Source: an uncultured Spirochaetaceae bacterium (GTDB lineage: Bacteria; Spirochaetota; Spirochaetia; Sphaerochaetales; Sphaerochaetaceae). Taken from it: a DNA stretch of 64,000 bases. The translations under genes were made by a program, and so were the position numbers. Within the stretch, counting starts at the first letter, position 1. Each line of letters opens with the position of its first letter. Under the pieces are notes generated by a model. It saw nothing but the letters and a program-made list of their open reading frames with translations, was not told the origin of the DNA and did not search any database. This document shows positions 1-8,818 of this stretch, piece by piece. The stretch is from the NCBI GenBank assembly GCA_900315435.1, contig OMYY01000001.1, positions 62,001 to 126,000 of the forward strand. The letters are read 5' to 3'.

Positions 1-1
1 G

Positions 2-1540
2 GACGACCACGACGGACCGCAATCCCATCATCAAAACGTCATGCTGGGGACCGACAGGGCAGACACCAACGGTGACGACCCGATCCGTCTGTATCTCAAG
101 GAAATCGGACGGGAGAACCTGTTGACGGGCGACCAGGAGGTGGAGCTTGCCAAGAAGCTTGAGCAGGGCAGCGAGATCATCAAGGCGGTCATCCGTGACA
201 GCGGCATCATGATCACCCGCTTTTCCAACATCCTGCAGACGATCAACACCAAGATCGACGACGAGGAAGGCAATTTCAGCCCGAAGGACTACAAGGAGCT
301 GATCACCAACCAGAAGCGTTACTCCCAGTATTACAAGGCACAGCTGAAAGCCCTTGGCCTTGAGAAGCCGTTGAGGAACTACGTTGCCAGCAAAGAGCAG
401 AAGAACTCTTCCGGCAAGAACATCTTCAATGACGAGGAGCTGAAGAAACAACGCAAGGTGTTGCTGGAGAAGCTGGCCAAGGTCAAGCTGGAGCAGGAAG
501 AAATCATGGCCTTCACCCAGGACTTCGTCGACGCCGAGATCAGGATCAAGCAGTGCAACGAGACCAAGCAGCGGTATGAGAACAAGTTGCAGATTTCCAG
601 CGCCAAAGACCTGAGACAGCTAGGCCGTGACCTGAATACCAGCAGCAAGTGCAGGGAAATCGAGCAGAACCTGCAGCTCTCCGCCGATGAGATCAAGGAG
701 AACATCAGCCAGTTGCAGCACACCGAGAAGCAGCTGAAGATGATCGAGTACCAGTTCGAGGAGTCCACTGACGACATCCTCGTCCATGCCGAGAAGATCA
801 AGACGGGACAGAAGATGATGAAGGAGGCGAAGGACAAGCTGACCAAGGCCAACCTGAGGCTTGTCGTATCCATCGCCAAGAAGTACACCAACAGGGGCCT
901 GCATTTCTTCGATTTGGTCCAGGAAGGAAACATCGGGTTGATCAAGGCGGTCGAGAAGTTCGATTACCGCAAGAAGTTCAAGTTCTCGACCTATGCGACC
1001 TGGTGGATCCGCCAGGCGATCACCCGCTCGATCAGCGATCAGGCCCGTACCATCAGGGTGCCCGTGCATATGATCGAGCAGATCAACAAGGTGGTGAGGG
1101 AGAGCAGGATCCTGATGCAGTACCTCGGCCGCGAGCCGACGGACGCTGAGATCGCGGAACGCCTTGGCTGGACCGAGGAGAAGGTCAAGACGGTGAAGAA
1201 CGTCGCCAGGGAGCCGATCAGCCTCGAGACGCCGGTTGGCGAGGAGGAAGATTCGCTTCTGTCGGACTTCATCGAGGACAAGGATGTGCAGGATCCTGCC
1301 AAGCAGGCGGCGTTCGCCTTGTTGAAGGATTTGCTCAAGGGCGTGCTGGAGACGCTTCCGGCCAGGGAGCAGGAGGTCATCCGCATGCGCTTCGGCCTGG
1401 ATGACGGCTACCCGCTCACCCTCGAGGAGGTCGGTCTGATTTTCGGAGTCACCCGTGAGCGAATCCGCCAGATTGAGGCGAAGGCCCTTCGCCGTCTGCG
1501 GCATCCCAAACGCAGCCGCGTGCTGAAGGACTTCGTATGA
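2..1540 (+). CDS. rpoD: RNA polymerase primary sigma factor RpoD (5' end outside window)
   Basis: Primary sigma factor that directs RNA polymerase to housekeeping promoters. Region 1.2 ([11 protein letters not shown]) is followed by a long helical insert of about 200 residues. Region 2 ([13 protein letters not shown], then [13 protein letters not shown]), region 3 and a complete helix-turn-helix region 4 ([19 protein letters not shown]) near the C-terminus follow. The first ATG is at 41, but the reading frame stays open to base 2 with an acidic, His-rich stretch. Region 1.1 is not seen, so the real start is almost certainly upstream of the window. The stop overlaps the next start by 4 bases. 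Confidence 0.97.
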   Translation, partial: DDHDGPQSHHQNVMLGTDRADTNGDDPIRLYLKEIGRENLLTGDQEVELAKKLEQGSEIIKAVIRDSGIMITRFSNILQTINTKIDDEEGNFSPKDYKELITNQKRYSQYYKAQLKALGLEKPLRNYVASKEQKNSSGKNIFNDEELKKQRKVLLEKLAKVKLEQEEIMAFTQDFVDAEIRIKQCNETKQRYENKLQISSAKDLRQLGRDLNTSSKCREIEQNLQLSADEIKENISQLQHTEKQLKMIEYQFEESTDDILVHAEKIKTGQKMMKEAKDKLTKANLRLVVSIAKKYTNRGLHFFDLVQEGNIGLIKAVEKFDYRKKFKFSTYATWWIRQAITRSISDQARTIRVPVHMIEQINKVVRESRILMQYLGREPTDAEIAERLGWTEEKVKTVKNVAREPISLETPVGEEEDSLLSDFIEDKDVQDPAKQAAFALLKDLLKGVLETLPAREQEVIRMRFGLDDGYPLTLEEVGLIFGVTRERIRQIEAKALRRLRHPKRSRVLKDFV

Positions 1541-1815
1541 CGAAAGAGGATTTGATTCCGGTTGTCAGGCAACTCGCGGCGAAGGCTTTGGTCAAGACCC
1601 CTTTGGGCGTCGATGACATCATCGACGCTCTTGGCGGTAGTTCGAACGCGTTGCTCCAGGATGTGGCGAAAGTCTACCGCATGCTGAAGGAATTGAAGGT
1701 AGACGTGACCGACGATGGAAGGATCCGGGCCTACGAGGAGCAGCATGCGGGAAAGGACATGGCCGGCGACCTTGTCAAGGCGGGGCTTGGGTTCCTGCAT
1801 GTACTGAAGAAGTAA
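1537..1815 (+). CDS. small protein of unknown function downstream of rpoD
   Basis: A 92-residue soluble protein whose ATG overlaps the rpoD stop in an ATGA arrangement, so it is probably translationally coupled to rpoD. It is mostly helical by eye ([14 protein letters not shown], then DIIDALGG and [13 protein letters not shown]). A short basic/polar turn follows and the tail is amphipathic. The size and helical pattern could fit a small winged-helix or DNA-binding-like fold, but no family signature was recognised. No function is assigned. It is called real because of the coupling and the continuous coding character. Confidence 0.75.
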   Translation: MTKEDLIPVVRQLAAKALVKTPLGVDDIIDALGGSSNALLQDVAKVYRMLKELKVDVTDDGRIRAYEEQHAGKDMAGDLVKAGLGFLHVLKK

Positions 1816-1825
1816 GGCTTCGTCA

Positions 1826-1855
1826 TTGACACAGGAAACGCTACGGTTGTATTTT
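1826..1855 (+). promoter_or_regulatory. sigma-70 type promoter for the zinc-ribbon gene
   Basis: TTGACA at 1826-1831, an 18-base spacer and TATTTT at 1850-1855. Transcription would start near 1862, giving a leader of about 43 bases before the ATG at 1905. This separates the zinc-ribbon gene from the rpoD unit. Confidence 0.6.
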
Positions 1856-1904
1856 GATATGGCTGTACGCGTTGTGTTGATTTGTAGTGTTCCAGGAGAG
1901 AAAC

Positions 1905-2747
1905 ATGGAAGAAGAGAAGAAGACGGTGTTTGAAAAACTGAACCAGCTGCAGGATGTTCTGATGCAGAAGTTCGCTCTCGAGGATGAGATCGAGCAGCTG
2001 CCGAAAAACCTGAAGATCCAGCAGGAGCAGTTGGCCTTGGTCAACAAGGAATATACCGAGGTACTTGCCGCTTCCCAGAAGGCACAGGACGACCTGAAGA
2101 ACCTGCGCTTCGAATATGAAGACGTGGTTACCCGGAGAGAATCCTCCGAGAAGAAGATGGAGACCATCGCCACCCAGCGCGAGTTCGAGGCTCTCGAGAA
2201 GGAAATCAAGGACGCAAGCGCCAGCGAGGAGGAACTGCTCAAGCAGGTCCGTGCCAAGGAACAGGAGTCCAAGGAACTTGACGCCCAGTGCGAGGCCAAG
2301 AGTGCCGAGCTGAAGGCCCAGCAGGAGCAGGTCGACACCGAGAGCGCCAAGATCGAGAGCGTGACCAGCGAGAAGCAGGCCAGACTCGCCGACCTTGAGG
2401 CCAAGTGCAGAAGCTACATCGACGACAAGATCAACGAGGAGCTGTACGAGAAGTTCTGCACCATCGTCAAGAGCAAGCATGGCAAGGGCATCGTCCCCAT
2501 CCATGGCGTCGTCTGCCAGGGGTGCCATATCGTGCTCCCGATCCAGTTTGTCAATGACGTGCGCAGTGGCGAGAACATCGAGTTCTGCCCGTACTGTTCC
2601 CGTATCCTGTACTATGAGGAAGTCGAGGGCGCCGAGGAGCAGTTCACCTCTGTCGAGAAGGAAGACGTGGAGGACGACGAGCAGAATAGCGAGGGTAGCG
2701 GTCTTTCCGAATTCGCCGACGAGGGCGAGTTCGACGATATCGTTTGA
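1905..2747 (+). CDS. coiled-coil protein with C-terminal C4 zinc ribbon (DUF164/CdsZ-like)
   Basis: A 280-residue protein: a long charged coiled coil over about residues 1-190, then a zinc ribbon with two CxxC pairs (CQGC and CPYC) and an acidic tail. This is the architecture of the widespread DUF164 zinc-ribbon family, for which roles in RNA or ribosome biology have been proposed; the exact role is not evident here. The ATG at 1905 is chosen because AGGAGAG lies 5 bases upstream. An in-frame GTG at 1887 would place that Shine-Dalgarno inside the gene. The stop lies only 7 bases before rnpB. Confidence 0.88.
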   Translation: MEEEKKTVFEKLNQLQDVLMQKFALEDEIEQLPKNLKIQQEQLALVNKEYTEVLAASQKAQDDLKNLRFEYEDVVTRRESSEKKMETIATQREFEALEKEIKDASASEEELLKQVRAKEQESKELDAQCEAKSAELKAQQEQVDTESAKIESVTSEKQARLADLEAKCRSYIDDKINEELYEKFCTIVKSKHGKGIVPIHGVVCQGCHIVLPIQFVNDVRSGENIEFCPYCSRILYYEEVEGAEEQFTSVEKEDVEDDEQNSEGSGLSEFADEGEFDDIV

Positions 2748-2754
2748 GCTTTTT

Positions 2755-3084
2755 CCGGTAGGATAGATGATCGCAGGGGGGTCGCCCCCCTGAGGAAAGT
2801 CCGGGCTCCAGAGGACAATGGCGCCGGTTAACGGCCGGTAGCGGTAACGCTCAAGATAGCGCCACAGAAAACAAACCGCCCGCAAGGGTAAGGGTGAAAA
2901 GGTGGGGTAAGAGCCCACCGCGTGGCTGGTGACAGCCATGGCAGGGCAAGCCTCGCCAGGAGCAAGACCAAGTAGTAGTCTGGGTGGTCCGCCTATAGGC
3001 TACGGGTAGGTCGCTTGAAACCACGGGTAACCGTGGTTCTGGATAGATGATCATTGATACAGAACCCGGCTTATTGCCTACCGG
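2755..3084 (+). ncRNA. rnpB: RNase P RNA, bacterial A type
   Basis: Catalytic RNA of RNase P, which removes 5' leaders from tRNA precursors. The P1 helix is visible as CCGGTAGG (2755-2762) pairing with CCTACCGG (3077-3084). The conserved core GAGGAAAGTCCGGGCTCC lies just inside the 5' end and ACAGAACCCGGCTTA near the 3' end. The size of about 330 bases fits the family. It starts 7 bases after a stop codon, and no convincing promoter is visible immediately before it. It may therefore be cut from a longer transcript or use a promoter inside the zinc-ribbon gene. Confidence 0.96.
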
Positions 3085-3109
3085 ATTCTTTTGATAAGGA
3101 TGGAAGAAC

Positions 3110-3835
3110 GTGGGAAAACGAGTACTCCTTGGTTTCATCGCGTTCTTCCTTTTTCTTTTTCCCCTCTACGCAGCCAGCGACCTCCAGCAACTCTATGAGG
3201 CGGGAGAGTACCGCAAGGTGATTTACGAGGGAAGGTCTCTGCCGATCGACCAGGACAGGCTCCTCTGGGAATCTGCAAGCTATGAAGCGCTCGGAGAACA
3301 CAGGGCAGCCTATGAAACCGCACTGCTTGGGTTTGTCTGGGACCTGGAGGCAAGTCCCGAACGGACCCGGCTGGGCAGGCTTGCCATGATCAACGGCTTT
3401 GCCGCAGGGGATCCCCAAGGAGTGCTTGGGTTGATGGCGGAGGTGGATCTCGACCAGGAGAGTGCCGAGGCTTGTTATCAGGCGGCTCTCCAGCTGGGGA
3501 AAACCGAGACGGCAAGAAAGCTCTTCGACACCTGGTTGCGGTCGACGGTGAGCGACTATGAGTATGCGCTGATGCTGGTGGGAGGCGGGGTTTCCGTCTC
3601 TGACGTGCTGGATGCCTCGCACGGGCTGTCGCCTAAGGAAAAGCTTGCCGTCTATCAGGCGGTCGCGAGGCGCACGCTTCCGGCCGGCGACCTCTCGCTG
3701 CTCATGCAGGCTGCCGAACTGCTGGAGGGCGAGGATGTGGAGCGCAAGGGCTTGTATACGCTTCTTGCCGACTTGGCGGAACGGATGAATCAACGCGTGC
3801 TCGCACGGAGATACCGGACCCAGGCGGGAGGATAA
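3110..3835 (+). CDS. secreted helical-repeat (TPR-like) protein of unknown function
   Basis: A 241-residue protein with a clear N-terminal signal peptide (basic start, then about 15 hydrophobic residues ending LYAAS). The rest is a run of short amphipathic helices (ASYEALGEHRAAYETALLGF and later pairs) typical of TPR-like solenoids. It is probably periplasmic, acting as a protein-interaction scaffold. It starts with GTG 25 bases after the RNase P RNA helix and ends 3 bases before the radical SAM gene, so the two are likely cotranscribed. No specific family recognised. Confidence 0.8.
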   Translation: MGKRVLLGFIAFFLFLFPLYAASDLQQLYEAGEYRKVIYEGRSLPIDQDRLLWESASYEALGEHRAAYETALLGFVWDLEASPERTRLGRLAMINGFAAGDPQGVLGLMAEVDLDQESAEACYQAALQLGKTETARKLFDTWLRSTVSDYEYALMLVGGGVSVSDVLDASHGLSPKEKLAVYQAVARRTLPAGDLSLLMQAAELLEGEDVERKGLYTLLADLAERMNQRVLARRYRTQAGG

Positions 3836-3838
3836 AGG

Positions 3839-6280
3839 ATGTCTATGTATCATACGTATGAACAACTGAAACAGGATCTTCTCTTGGTGCGGAACCCGGC
3901 AAGATACTGTGGTGGGGAGTACCATCTTGGCGTGAAGCACGTGCAGGAAGGGGACCTGCATGTGGCGGTCTGCTTCCCTGACTTGTATGAAATCGGCATG
4001 AGCAACCATGCCATGCGCATCCTCTACGACCTGTTCAACCGCATGGAAGGGGTCTGCTGCGACCGCGTCTTTGCCGTCGCTCCGGATTTCGAGAAACTGC
4101 TGAGAGAAAAACAGGTTCCGCTCTATACCTTGGACGAGGGACGTCCTTTGAAGGAGCTCGACCTTTTGGCAATCAGTCTTGGCTATGAGCTCTGTGCCAC
4201 CAACATCCTGCAGGTGTTGGAGCTAGGCGGTATCCCGCTCCACACCGGGGAACGCGGGGAAGGTGACCCGATTGTCATCATGGGAGGGCCGGCTTCCACA
4301 AACCCGGCGCCCTTTGCCAGATTCATCGACTTCTCCTACATCGGTGAGGCCGAGAACGGCATGGAGGAACTGGTCGGAATCATCCGCCGGGGCAAGCAGC
4401 AGGGCAAGCCGAGGAAGGTGATTGTCGAGGAGTTGAAGAGCCTTGATTTCCTCTGGTATCCAGGCAAAAAACTGGCCTTGCGGAGGATTGACGAGCACTT
4501 TACCGACACGGAAGACAAGCTTTTCCAGTACTACGTGGTGCCTGGCTTCCAGGTCGCCCAGGATAACGGCATCGTCGAAATCATGCGCGGTTGCCCCAAC
4601 GGTTGCCGTTTCTGCCATGCGGGGCAGTACTACAAGCCGTACCGGCAGAAAAGCCAGGAGGTGATTCTTGCCCAGGTGGAGCAGAATGTCCACCAGTTCG
4701 GTTTCCGCGAGGTAACCCTTTCCTCGCTTTCTTCGGGCGACTATCCCCATATCAAGGAACTGATCCAGAATCTGAACAACCAGTATATGGCCGAGCATAT
4801 CAGCTTCAGCCTTCCCAGCCTGAAGGTCAGCACCTTCAACCTGGACGTGCTGGAGCAACTGAGCGAGGTGCGCAAGAGTGGCCTGACCTTTGCCATCGAG
4901 ACCCCGATCAAGGAATGGCAGCAGTCGGTCAACAAACTGGTCGACGTGGAGACGATCATCGACATCATCACCGTCGCCAAACAGCGGGGCTGGAAGCTGG
5001 CCAAGTTCTATTTCATGGTCGGTCTTCCTTTTGTCGACCGGGCGGTAGAGAACCAGGCGATTGTCGATTATCTTGCCAAAATCTGGGACGCGACCCATAT
5101 CCACATGCATATCAACGTCGGGACTTTCGTTCCCAAGGCGCACTCGCCCTACCAGTGGGCCGCCCAGCTGACCGAAAGCCAGTCCTACGAGCAGCTCTCC
5201 ACATTGAAGCGGATGGTGACTGCCCGCATCCCTGGCACCAAGCTGAGCTACCACGAACCGTTTACCAGCTACATCGAGGGGTTGGTCAGCAGGGGGGACG
5301 GACGGTTTGGGGACGTCATCGAGCGCGCCTACCGCAAGGGTTGCCGCTTGGACGCATGGGACGAGTATCTCGACAAGGATAGCTGGAGAGAGGCGATTGC
5401 CGAAGCAGGTTTCCCGGTGGACGAGAAGATCTGCGGGGGATTCGACGTGGACGAGTCGCTTCCCTGGGATAGTGTCTCGCTCAGAGTGGGCAAGCCCTAT
5501 CTGAAGAACGAATACCTGAAGGCGAAAGAGCGGCTCATGACGGTCCGTTGCGATCTTGACTGCCAGCACCAATGTGGTGCCTGCAGCAAGCGTTTCCCTG
5601 TCCAGGACGAGAAGAGCCAGGACATCAGGCTCCTGCCGAAGCGCGTGCTTCCTACGCTGCCGGTCAGACAGGTGGTCTTCACCTACCGCAGGGACGGAAG
5701 GGCCTTGTACATCAGCCATATCAACGCCATGAGGAACTGGGAGATGGCATTCCAGCGCAGCGGTCTTTTCATCCAGTTCACCCAAGGCTTCAACCCGAAG
5801 CCACGCATGGAGTTCGTCAACCCGCTTTCCCTGGGCTTCAAGGGAGAGGAAGAGGTGATGATGGCGGAAATCGGCGTGGTTGACGGACAGGGCGCCGAGG
5901 TGATGAGACAGAAGCTGCAGGAGTCCTTGAACGAGGGGTATACGCTGCTTGACGCCTTCATCATCCCGCCCGATACCAAGACGGGCAGGAAGGAATCGCT
6001 GGCACCTTACATGACCGGGTCGCTCTACCTGGTGGATACCTTCGGGAAGGAACCTTACGAGAGCGCGCTTGCCAAGAGCGAGTTCGCGACCAAGGCGGGT
6101 GAGGGCCGGTGGTCGGTGAAGACCCCGGGAGAAACCAACCTGGTCAAGAGCGTCTTCGGCAAAGATGTGGACAAGTTCAAGGTGGCAAGCGACATCTCCA
6201 TCACCCGTACAAAGCTTTTTGCGGGCAGCTGGGACGACGATTTCCTTTCCTTCTTCCGCAAGAAGTACCCCGACGCCTAA
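3839..6280 (+). CDS. B12-binding-domain radical SAM protein fused to a DUF2344 domain
   Basis: An 813-residue protein. An N-terminal B12-binding-like domain (about residues 20-200) is followed by a radical SAM domain with the 4Fe-4S motif CPNGCRFC near residue 252 (CxxxCxxC). From about residue 614 a DUF2344/TIGR03936 domain follows (YISHINAMRNWEMAFQRSG, then TQGFNPKPRMEFV). In many bacteria the two halves are separate neighbouring genes; here they are one polypeptide. The reaction is not firmly known to me. A GGGAGG precedes the ATG. Confidence 0.9.
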   Translation: MSMYHTYEQLKQDLLLVRNPARYCGGEYHLGVKHVQEGDLHVAVCFPDLYEIGMSNHAMRILYDLFNRMEGVCCDRVFAVAPDFEKLLREKQVPLYTLDEGRPLKELDLLAISLGYELCATNILQVLELGGIPLHTGERGEGDPIVIMGGPASTNPAPFARFIDFSYIGEAENGMEELVGIIRRGKQQGKPRKVIVEELKSLDFLWYPGKKLALRRIDEHFTDTEDKLFQYYVVPGFQVAQDNGIVEIMRGCPNGCRFCHAGQYYKPYRQKSQEVILAQVEQNVHQFGFREVTLSSLSSGDYPHIKELIQNLNNQYMAEHISFSLPSLKVSTFNLDVLEQLSEVRKSGLTFAIETPIKEWQQSVNKLVDVETIIDIITVAKQRGWKLAKFYFMVGLPFVDRAVENQAIVDYLAKIWDATHIHMHINVGTFVPKAHSPYQWAAQLTESQSYEQLSTLKRMVTARIPGTKLSYHEPFTSYIEGLVSRGDGRFGDVIERAYRKGCRLDAWDEYLDKDSWREAIAEAGFPVDEKICGGFDVDESLPWDSVSLRVGKPYLKNEYLKAKERLMTVRCDLDCQHQCGACSKRFPVQDEKSQDIRLLPKRVLPTLPVRQVVFTYRRDGRALYISHINAMRNWEMAFQRSGLFIQFTQGFNPKPRMEFVNPLSLGFKGEEEVMMAEIGVVDGQGAEVMRQKLQESLNEGYTLLDAFIIPPDTKTGRKESLAPYMTGSLYLVDTFGKEPYESALAKSEFATKAGEGRWSVKTPGETNLVKSVFGKDVDKFKVASDISITRTKLFAGSWDDDFLSFFRKKYPDA

Positions 6281-6304
6281 GCAGGCAAAGGCAGGTGGCG
6301 CGCG

Positions 6305-6342
6305 AGGACCGCTTCGTTTTGTTCGAGGCGGTCCTTGCTCTT
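6305..6342 (+). terminator. stem-loop between convergent genes
   Basis: A 12-bp stem (6305-6316 with 6324-6335, one G-U pair) and a 7-base loop, followed by TTGCTCTTC. It lies just after the radical SAM stop and just before the mazG stop. The poor U tract makes it a weak terminator on the + strand, and the stem could also serve mazG transcription. Confidence 0.5.
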
Positions 6343-7199
6343 CAGTAGGTGGACGGCTCCTTGTGGCCTGGTCGTTTCGGCTCCTTGGCCTTGACCTCGT
6401 CCCACAGGTCGTTCATCTCCTTTACGTGCTCCTTGTCCAGCGGCACCTTGCGCTCCTGGCTGAGCTTGTCGACCTTGTTGAAACGCTCCTCGAACTTGCG
6501 GTTGGCCCGGTAGAGGGCTGTGGATGGGTTGACCCCCAGGTGCCTGGCATAGTTGATGACGGCAAAGAGCAGGTCGCCGACTTCCAGCTCGACCTCGTCA
6601 GGGACGCGGTCCAAGGCGGTGTCCGCCTCGATTACCTCGTCCAGCTCCTCGCAGACCTTGTCGATCACTCCCTGTTTGTCAGGCCAGTCGAAGCCGACCT
6701 TTGCCGCTTTTTTGGAGATTTCCTTGGCACGCTCAAGCGGGGGAAGGGAATCAGGCACTTTGCTGAAGAAGTTGTCGGAGGCGGGCTTGCGTCCTTCGAC
6801 GTTCTCCTTGATCGTGTTCCACTGGTCGAGCACTTCGTCCGGCGTGGTGGCGTGGGAGGTGTTCGAGAAGACGTGGGGATGGCGGCGGACCAGTTTCTCG
6901 CAGACTCCGTTGATGGAGTCGACGATATTGAAATCGGGTTTCTCATTGTGCATCTCCAGCAGCATCATTACGTTCAACATGATGTCGCCAAGCTCTTCTT
7001 GTTCCCCGCTGGGATCCTGTTTGTCCAAGGCGTCGATATATTCGTAAGTCTCGTCCTGCACGTTGCCGGCAATCGATTTTGGGTTCTGCTGCCGGTCCCA
7101 TGGGCAACCTTCGGGACTACGGAGCATGGTGACGATATGGAACAACTCCATAAGGGCGTCGGAAAGTTGCTGTTTCCTTTCAAATGTATACGGAATCAT
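6342..7199 (-). CDS. mazG: nucleoside triphosphate pyrophosphohydrolase MazG
   Basis: Hydrolyses (d)NTPs to monophosphate and pyrophosphate, cleaning the nucleotide pool. The 285-residue length fits two tandem MazG domains. The first has CPWDRQQ, then QDETYEYIDA and QEELGDIMLNVMM, the E-ExxE-ExxD metal-binding pattern. The second repeats it as KVCEELDEVIEAD and EVELEVGDLLFAVIN. The ATG at 7199 is chosen over a start 40 codons upstream because the extra residues are not family-like and the promoter falls inside them. Confidence 0.95.
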   Translation of the reverse strand: MIPYTFERKQQLSDALMELFHIVTMLRSPEGCPWDRQQNPKSIAGNVQDETYEYIDALDKQDPSGEQEELGDIMLNVMMLLEMHNEKPDFNIVDSINGVCEKLVRRHPHVFSNTSHATTPDEVLDQWNTIKENVEGRKPASDNFFSKVPDSLPPLERAKEISKKAAKVGFDWPDKQGVIDKVCEELDEVIEADTALDRVPDEVELEVGDLLFAVINYARHLGVNPSTALYRANRKFEERFNKVDKLSQERKVPLDKEHVKEMNDLWDEVKAKEPKRPGHKEPSTY

Positions 7200-7220
7200 A
7201 ACGTAGGTATCTCCAGCTAC

Positions 7221-7249
7221 AGGATACCGAATTATGGTGTCGTGCTCAA
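7221..7249 (-). promoter_or_regulatory. mazG promoter
   Basis: On the minus strand TTGAGC (7244-7249), a 17-base spacer and TATCCT (7221-7226). The start codon is 21 bases after the -10. GGAG lies 13 bases before the ATG, close to the predicted 5' end of the mRNA. Confidence 0.6.
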
Positions 7250-7357
7250 TCGACTGCCTTCCTGAAGAAAAAACCAAAAAAGCGACGGAATCCGCGCGGA
7301 AACATCTGCCGGAGCCCAAGTCTCTATGGTATCATGCTTACAAAACTGGGGACTTGT

Positions 7358-8611
7358 ATGGAATCAGGGGTGTTGTGGTATGAGAAACTCCGGCGCGACG
7401 TCTGCTACGCTGGCCAGCCAAAAGAAATTTTTGATCAGATTTATCCGGAAATCCAGGAAAGCAATCGCCGGATCATGGCTCGCATAAGCAGCTTGGGATT
7501 CCTGATTGGTCTTGTCCTTTTCCTTTCGAGTTTCAAGGAAGGAGTCCTCGTCCCCAGCCGCATCGTCTATGCTGCAATCGTGGTAGGCAGTTTCCTGTTG
7601 AATGCCATTTGCCACAGCAGACTCAGAGCGCATCCCAACGTGATGCGCGTCACGGCGTTGTGCATGGTCTTCTTCCTGCTGATGGTGGGCATGTACATCG
7701 CTTTCGTGCCGAGCACCCTTGGCGATCGTCCCGCCATCTCGTTCATCAGCCTGATGGTCGCCATTCCATTGATGCTGACCGACACCGTATGGGTCATGAC
7801 CATCGTCCTCTTCTGTGCCTCGTCGATTTTTCTCTTTTTGTCCCATATGCTCAATTCGCCGGCCGTCTTCCTGGCGAATGTCACCAATGTCTGCGCGTTC
7901 GGCGTGCTAAGCCTGATGTTCTTCTCGGTCATGAGCAACAGCACTGCCCAGAGAATTGCCGACCATCGGCATCTGGAAGAGGAGAAGGAGAAGAACACCA
8001 AGATCCAGACCAACATGATCATGGCCCTTTCCTCCATCATCGAAGAGAACACCGAGGCCAATAACGGCATCAACGGGTTGCGGAGCGAATACTTGCTGGT
8101 CGAGATCCTGAAGTCGCTGTCGAGGCGGAAACCTTATCGGAATCTTGTCACCGACGCCTATATCGAGAACGTGAAGAAGGCCTTTCCGTTCAGAGAGATC
8201 GGCCGAGTTCGGAACATGCGGTACGGGCTTCCCTACCAGGAGCAGTTCTCCAAGGCAGATCTTTCCCGAATCAGGATCAAGTGCAAGGAAGGCGGCGCCT
8301 TGATCGAGCGGACGTTGGAGGGGCTGCAGGATGACATGATCGCCAGCATCGCCAAGAACATGATCCTCTACAGCCATGAGAACTGGGATGGTACCGGTCT
8401 TGAGGGACTGAAAGGCGAGGAGATTCCGTTGGAAAGCCGGCTCGTCAACCTGACCGAGACCTTCGACGGGTTGACCAGAAGCGGACTGTCCGAGCCCGAG
8501 GCGATCAAGCTCACCCAAAGCCGTGTCGGCATCTGGTTTGACCCGGCTTTGGTGGACGCCTTTTCCGAGGTGACGGAAGTCTACCGCAATCAGGGCAGGG
8601 TCGATTCCTGA
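7358..8611 (+). CDS. membrane protein with degenerate HD-GYP domain
   Basis: A 417-residue protein with about six hydrophobic segments in residues 45-210, then a charged linker and a C-terminal region that aligns with HD-GYP c-di-GMP phosphodiesterases. The core SHENWDGTGLEGLKGEEIPLE corresponds to HHExWDGxGYPxGLxGEEIP, and TETFDGLT to ADxFDALT. The family HD pair reads RE (FREIGRV), the GYP triad reads GLE and other metal ligands are replaced, so it is probably not a phosphodiesterase. The ATG at 7358 is preceded by GGGGAC. An ATG at 7334 overlaps a TATCAT -10 candidate (7330-7335), which could be the gene's own promoter. Confidence 0.82.
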   Translation: MESGVLWYEKLRRDVCYAGQPKEIFDQIYPEIQESNRRIMARISSLGFLIGLVLFLSSFKEGVLVPSRIVYAAIVVGSFLLNAICHSRLRAHPNVMRVTALCMVFFLLMVGMYIAFVPSTLGDRPAISFISLMVAIPLMLTDTVWVMTIVLFCASSIFLFLSHMLNSPAVFLANVTNVCAFGVLSLMFFSVMSNSTAQRIADHRHLEEEKEKNTKIQTNMIMALSSIIEENTEANNGINGLRSEYLLVEILKSLSRRKPYRNLVTDAYIENVKKAFPFREIGRVRNMRYGLPYQEQFSKADLSRIRIKCKEGGALIERTLEGLQDDMIASIAKNMILYSHENWDGTGLEGLKGEEIPLESRLVNLTETFDGLTRSGLSEPEAIKLTQSRVGIWFDPALVDAFSEVTEVYRNQGRVDS

Positions 8612-8633
8612 ACGAAACGGTGCAGTGGTTCCG

Positions 8634-8667
8634 GACGGGGGAGGCAATGGCTTCCCCTGTCTTGTCT
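8634..8667 (+). terminator. stem-loop after the HD-GYP-like gene
   Basis: A 12-bp stem with G-U pairs (8634-8645 with 8650-8661) and an AATG loop, followed by TTGTCT. It lies 22 bases after the stop. A plausible but weak intrinsic terminator. Confidence 0.5.
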
Positions 8668-8680
8668 AGGGATTATTTTG

Positions 8681-8709
8681 TTGCGGGATGTTGCAAACAG
8701 CCGTACACT
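8681..8709 (+). promoter_or_regulatory. promoter of the amidohydrolase gene
   Basis: TTGCGG at 8681-8686, a 17-base spacer and TACACT at 8704-8709. The transcript would start near 8716, leaving about 100 bases of structured leader. Confidence 0.5.
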
Positions 8710-8715
8710 GGAAGG

Positions 8716-8812
8716 GAGGTCGCAAGACCCCCCATGTGCCGGATGCCGGTTGATGACCAAACGGCCCATGGGTGTGACAAGCGCAGGACAGCCGATACCT
8801 GCCGATTGGAGG
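8716..8812 (+). promoter_or_regulatory. structured 5' leader, candidate cis-regulatory RNA
   Basis: Three stem-loops can be drawn between the predicted start site and the amidohydrolase ATG. The first is GGTC-GCAA-GACC (8718-8729). The second is a long arm of 10 pairs with one mismatch (8731-8741 with 8762-8772), enclosing a small GGT/ACC hairpin. The third is GCAGG/CCTGC (8783-8802), placed 5 bases before the GGAGG Shine-Dalgarno. I could not match it to a riboswitch class I know, including the purine aptamer. Confidence 0.4.
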
Positions 8813-8818
8813 CTTCTT

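Noticed and set aside
8716-8812. Guanine/adenine purine riboswitch, guanidine-I, cobalamin or TPP riboswitch
   Set aside because: The conserved core sequences of these classes that I know were not found in the leader. Only the stem pattern supports a regulatory RNA.
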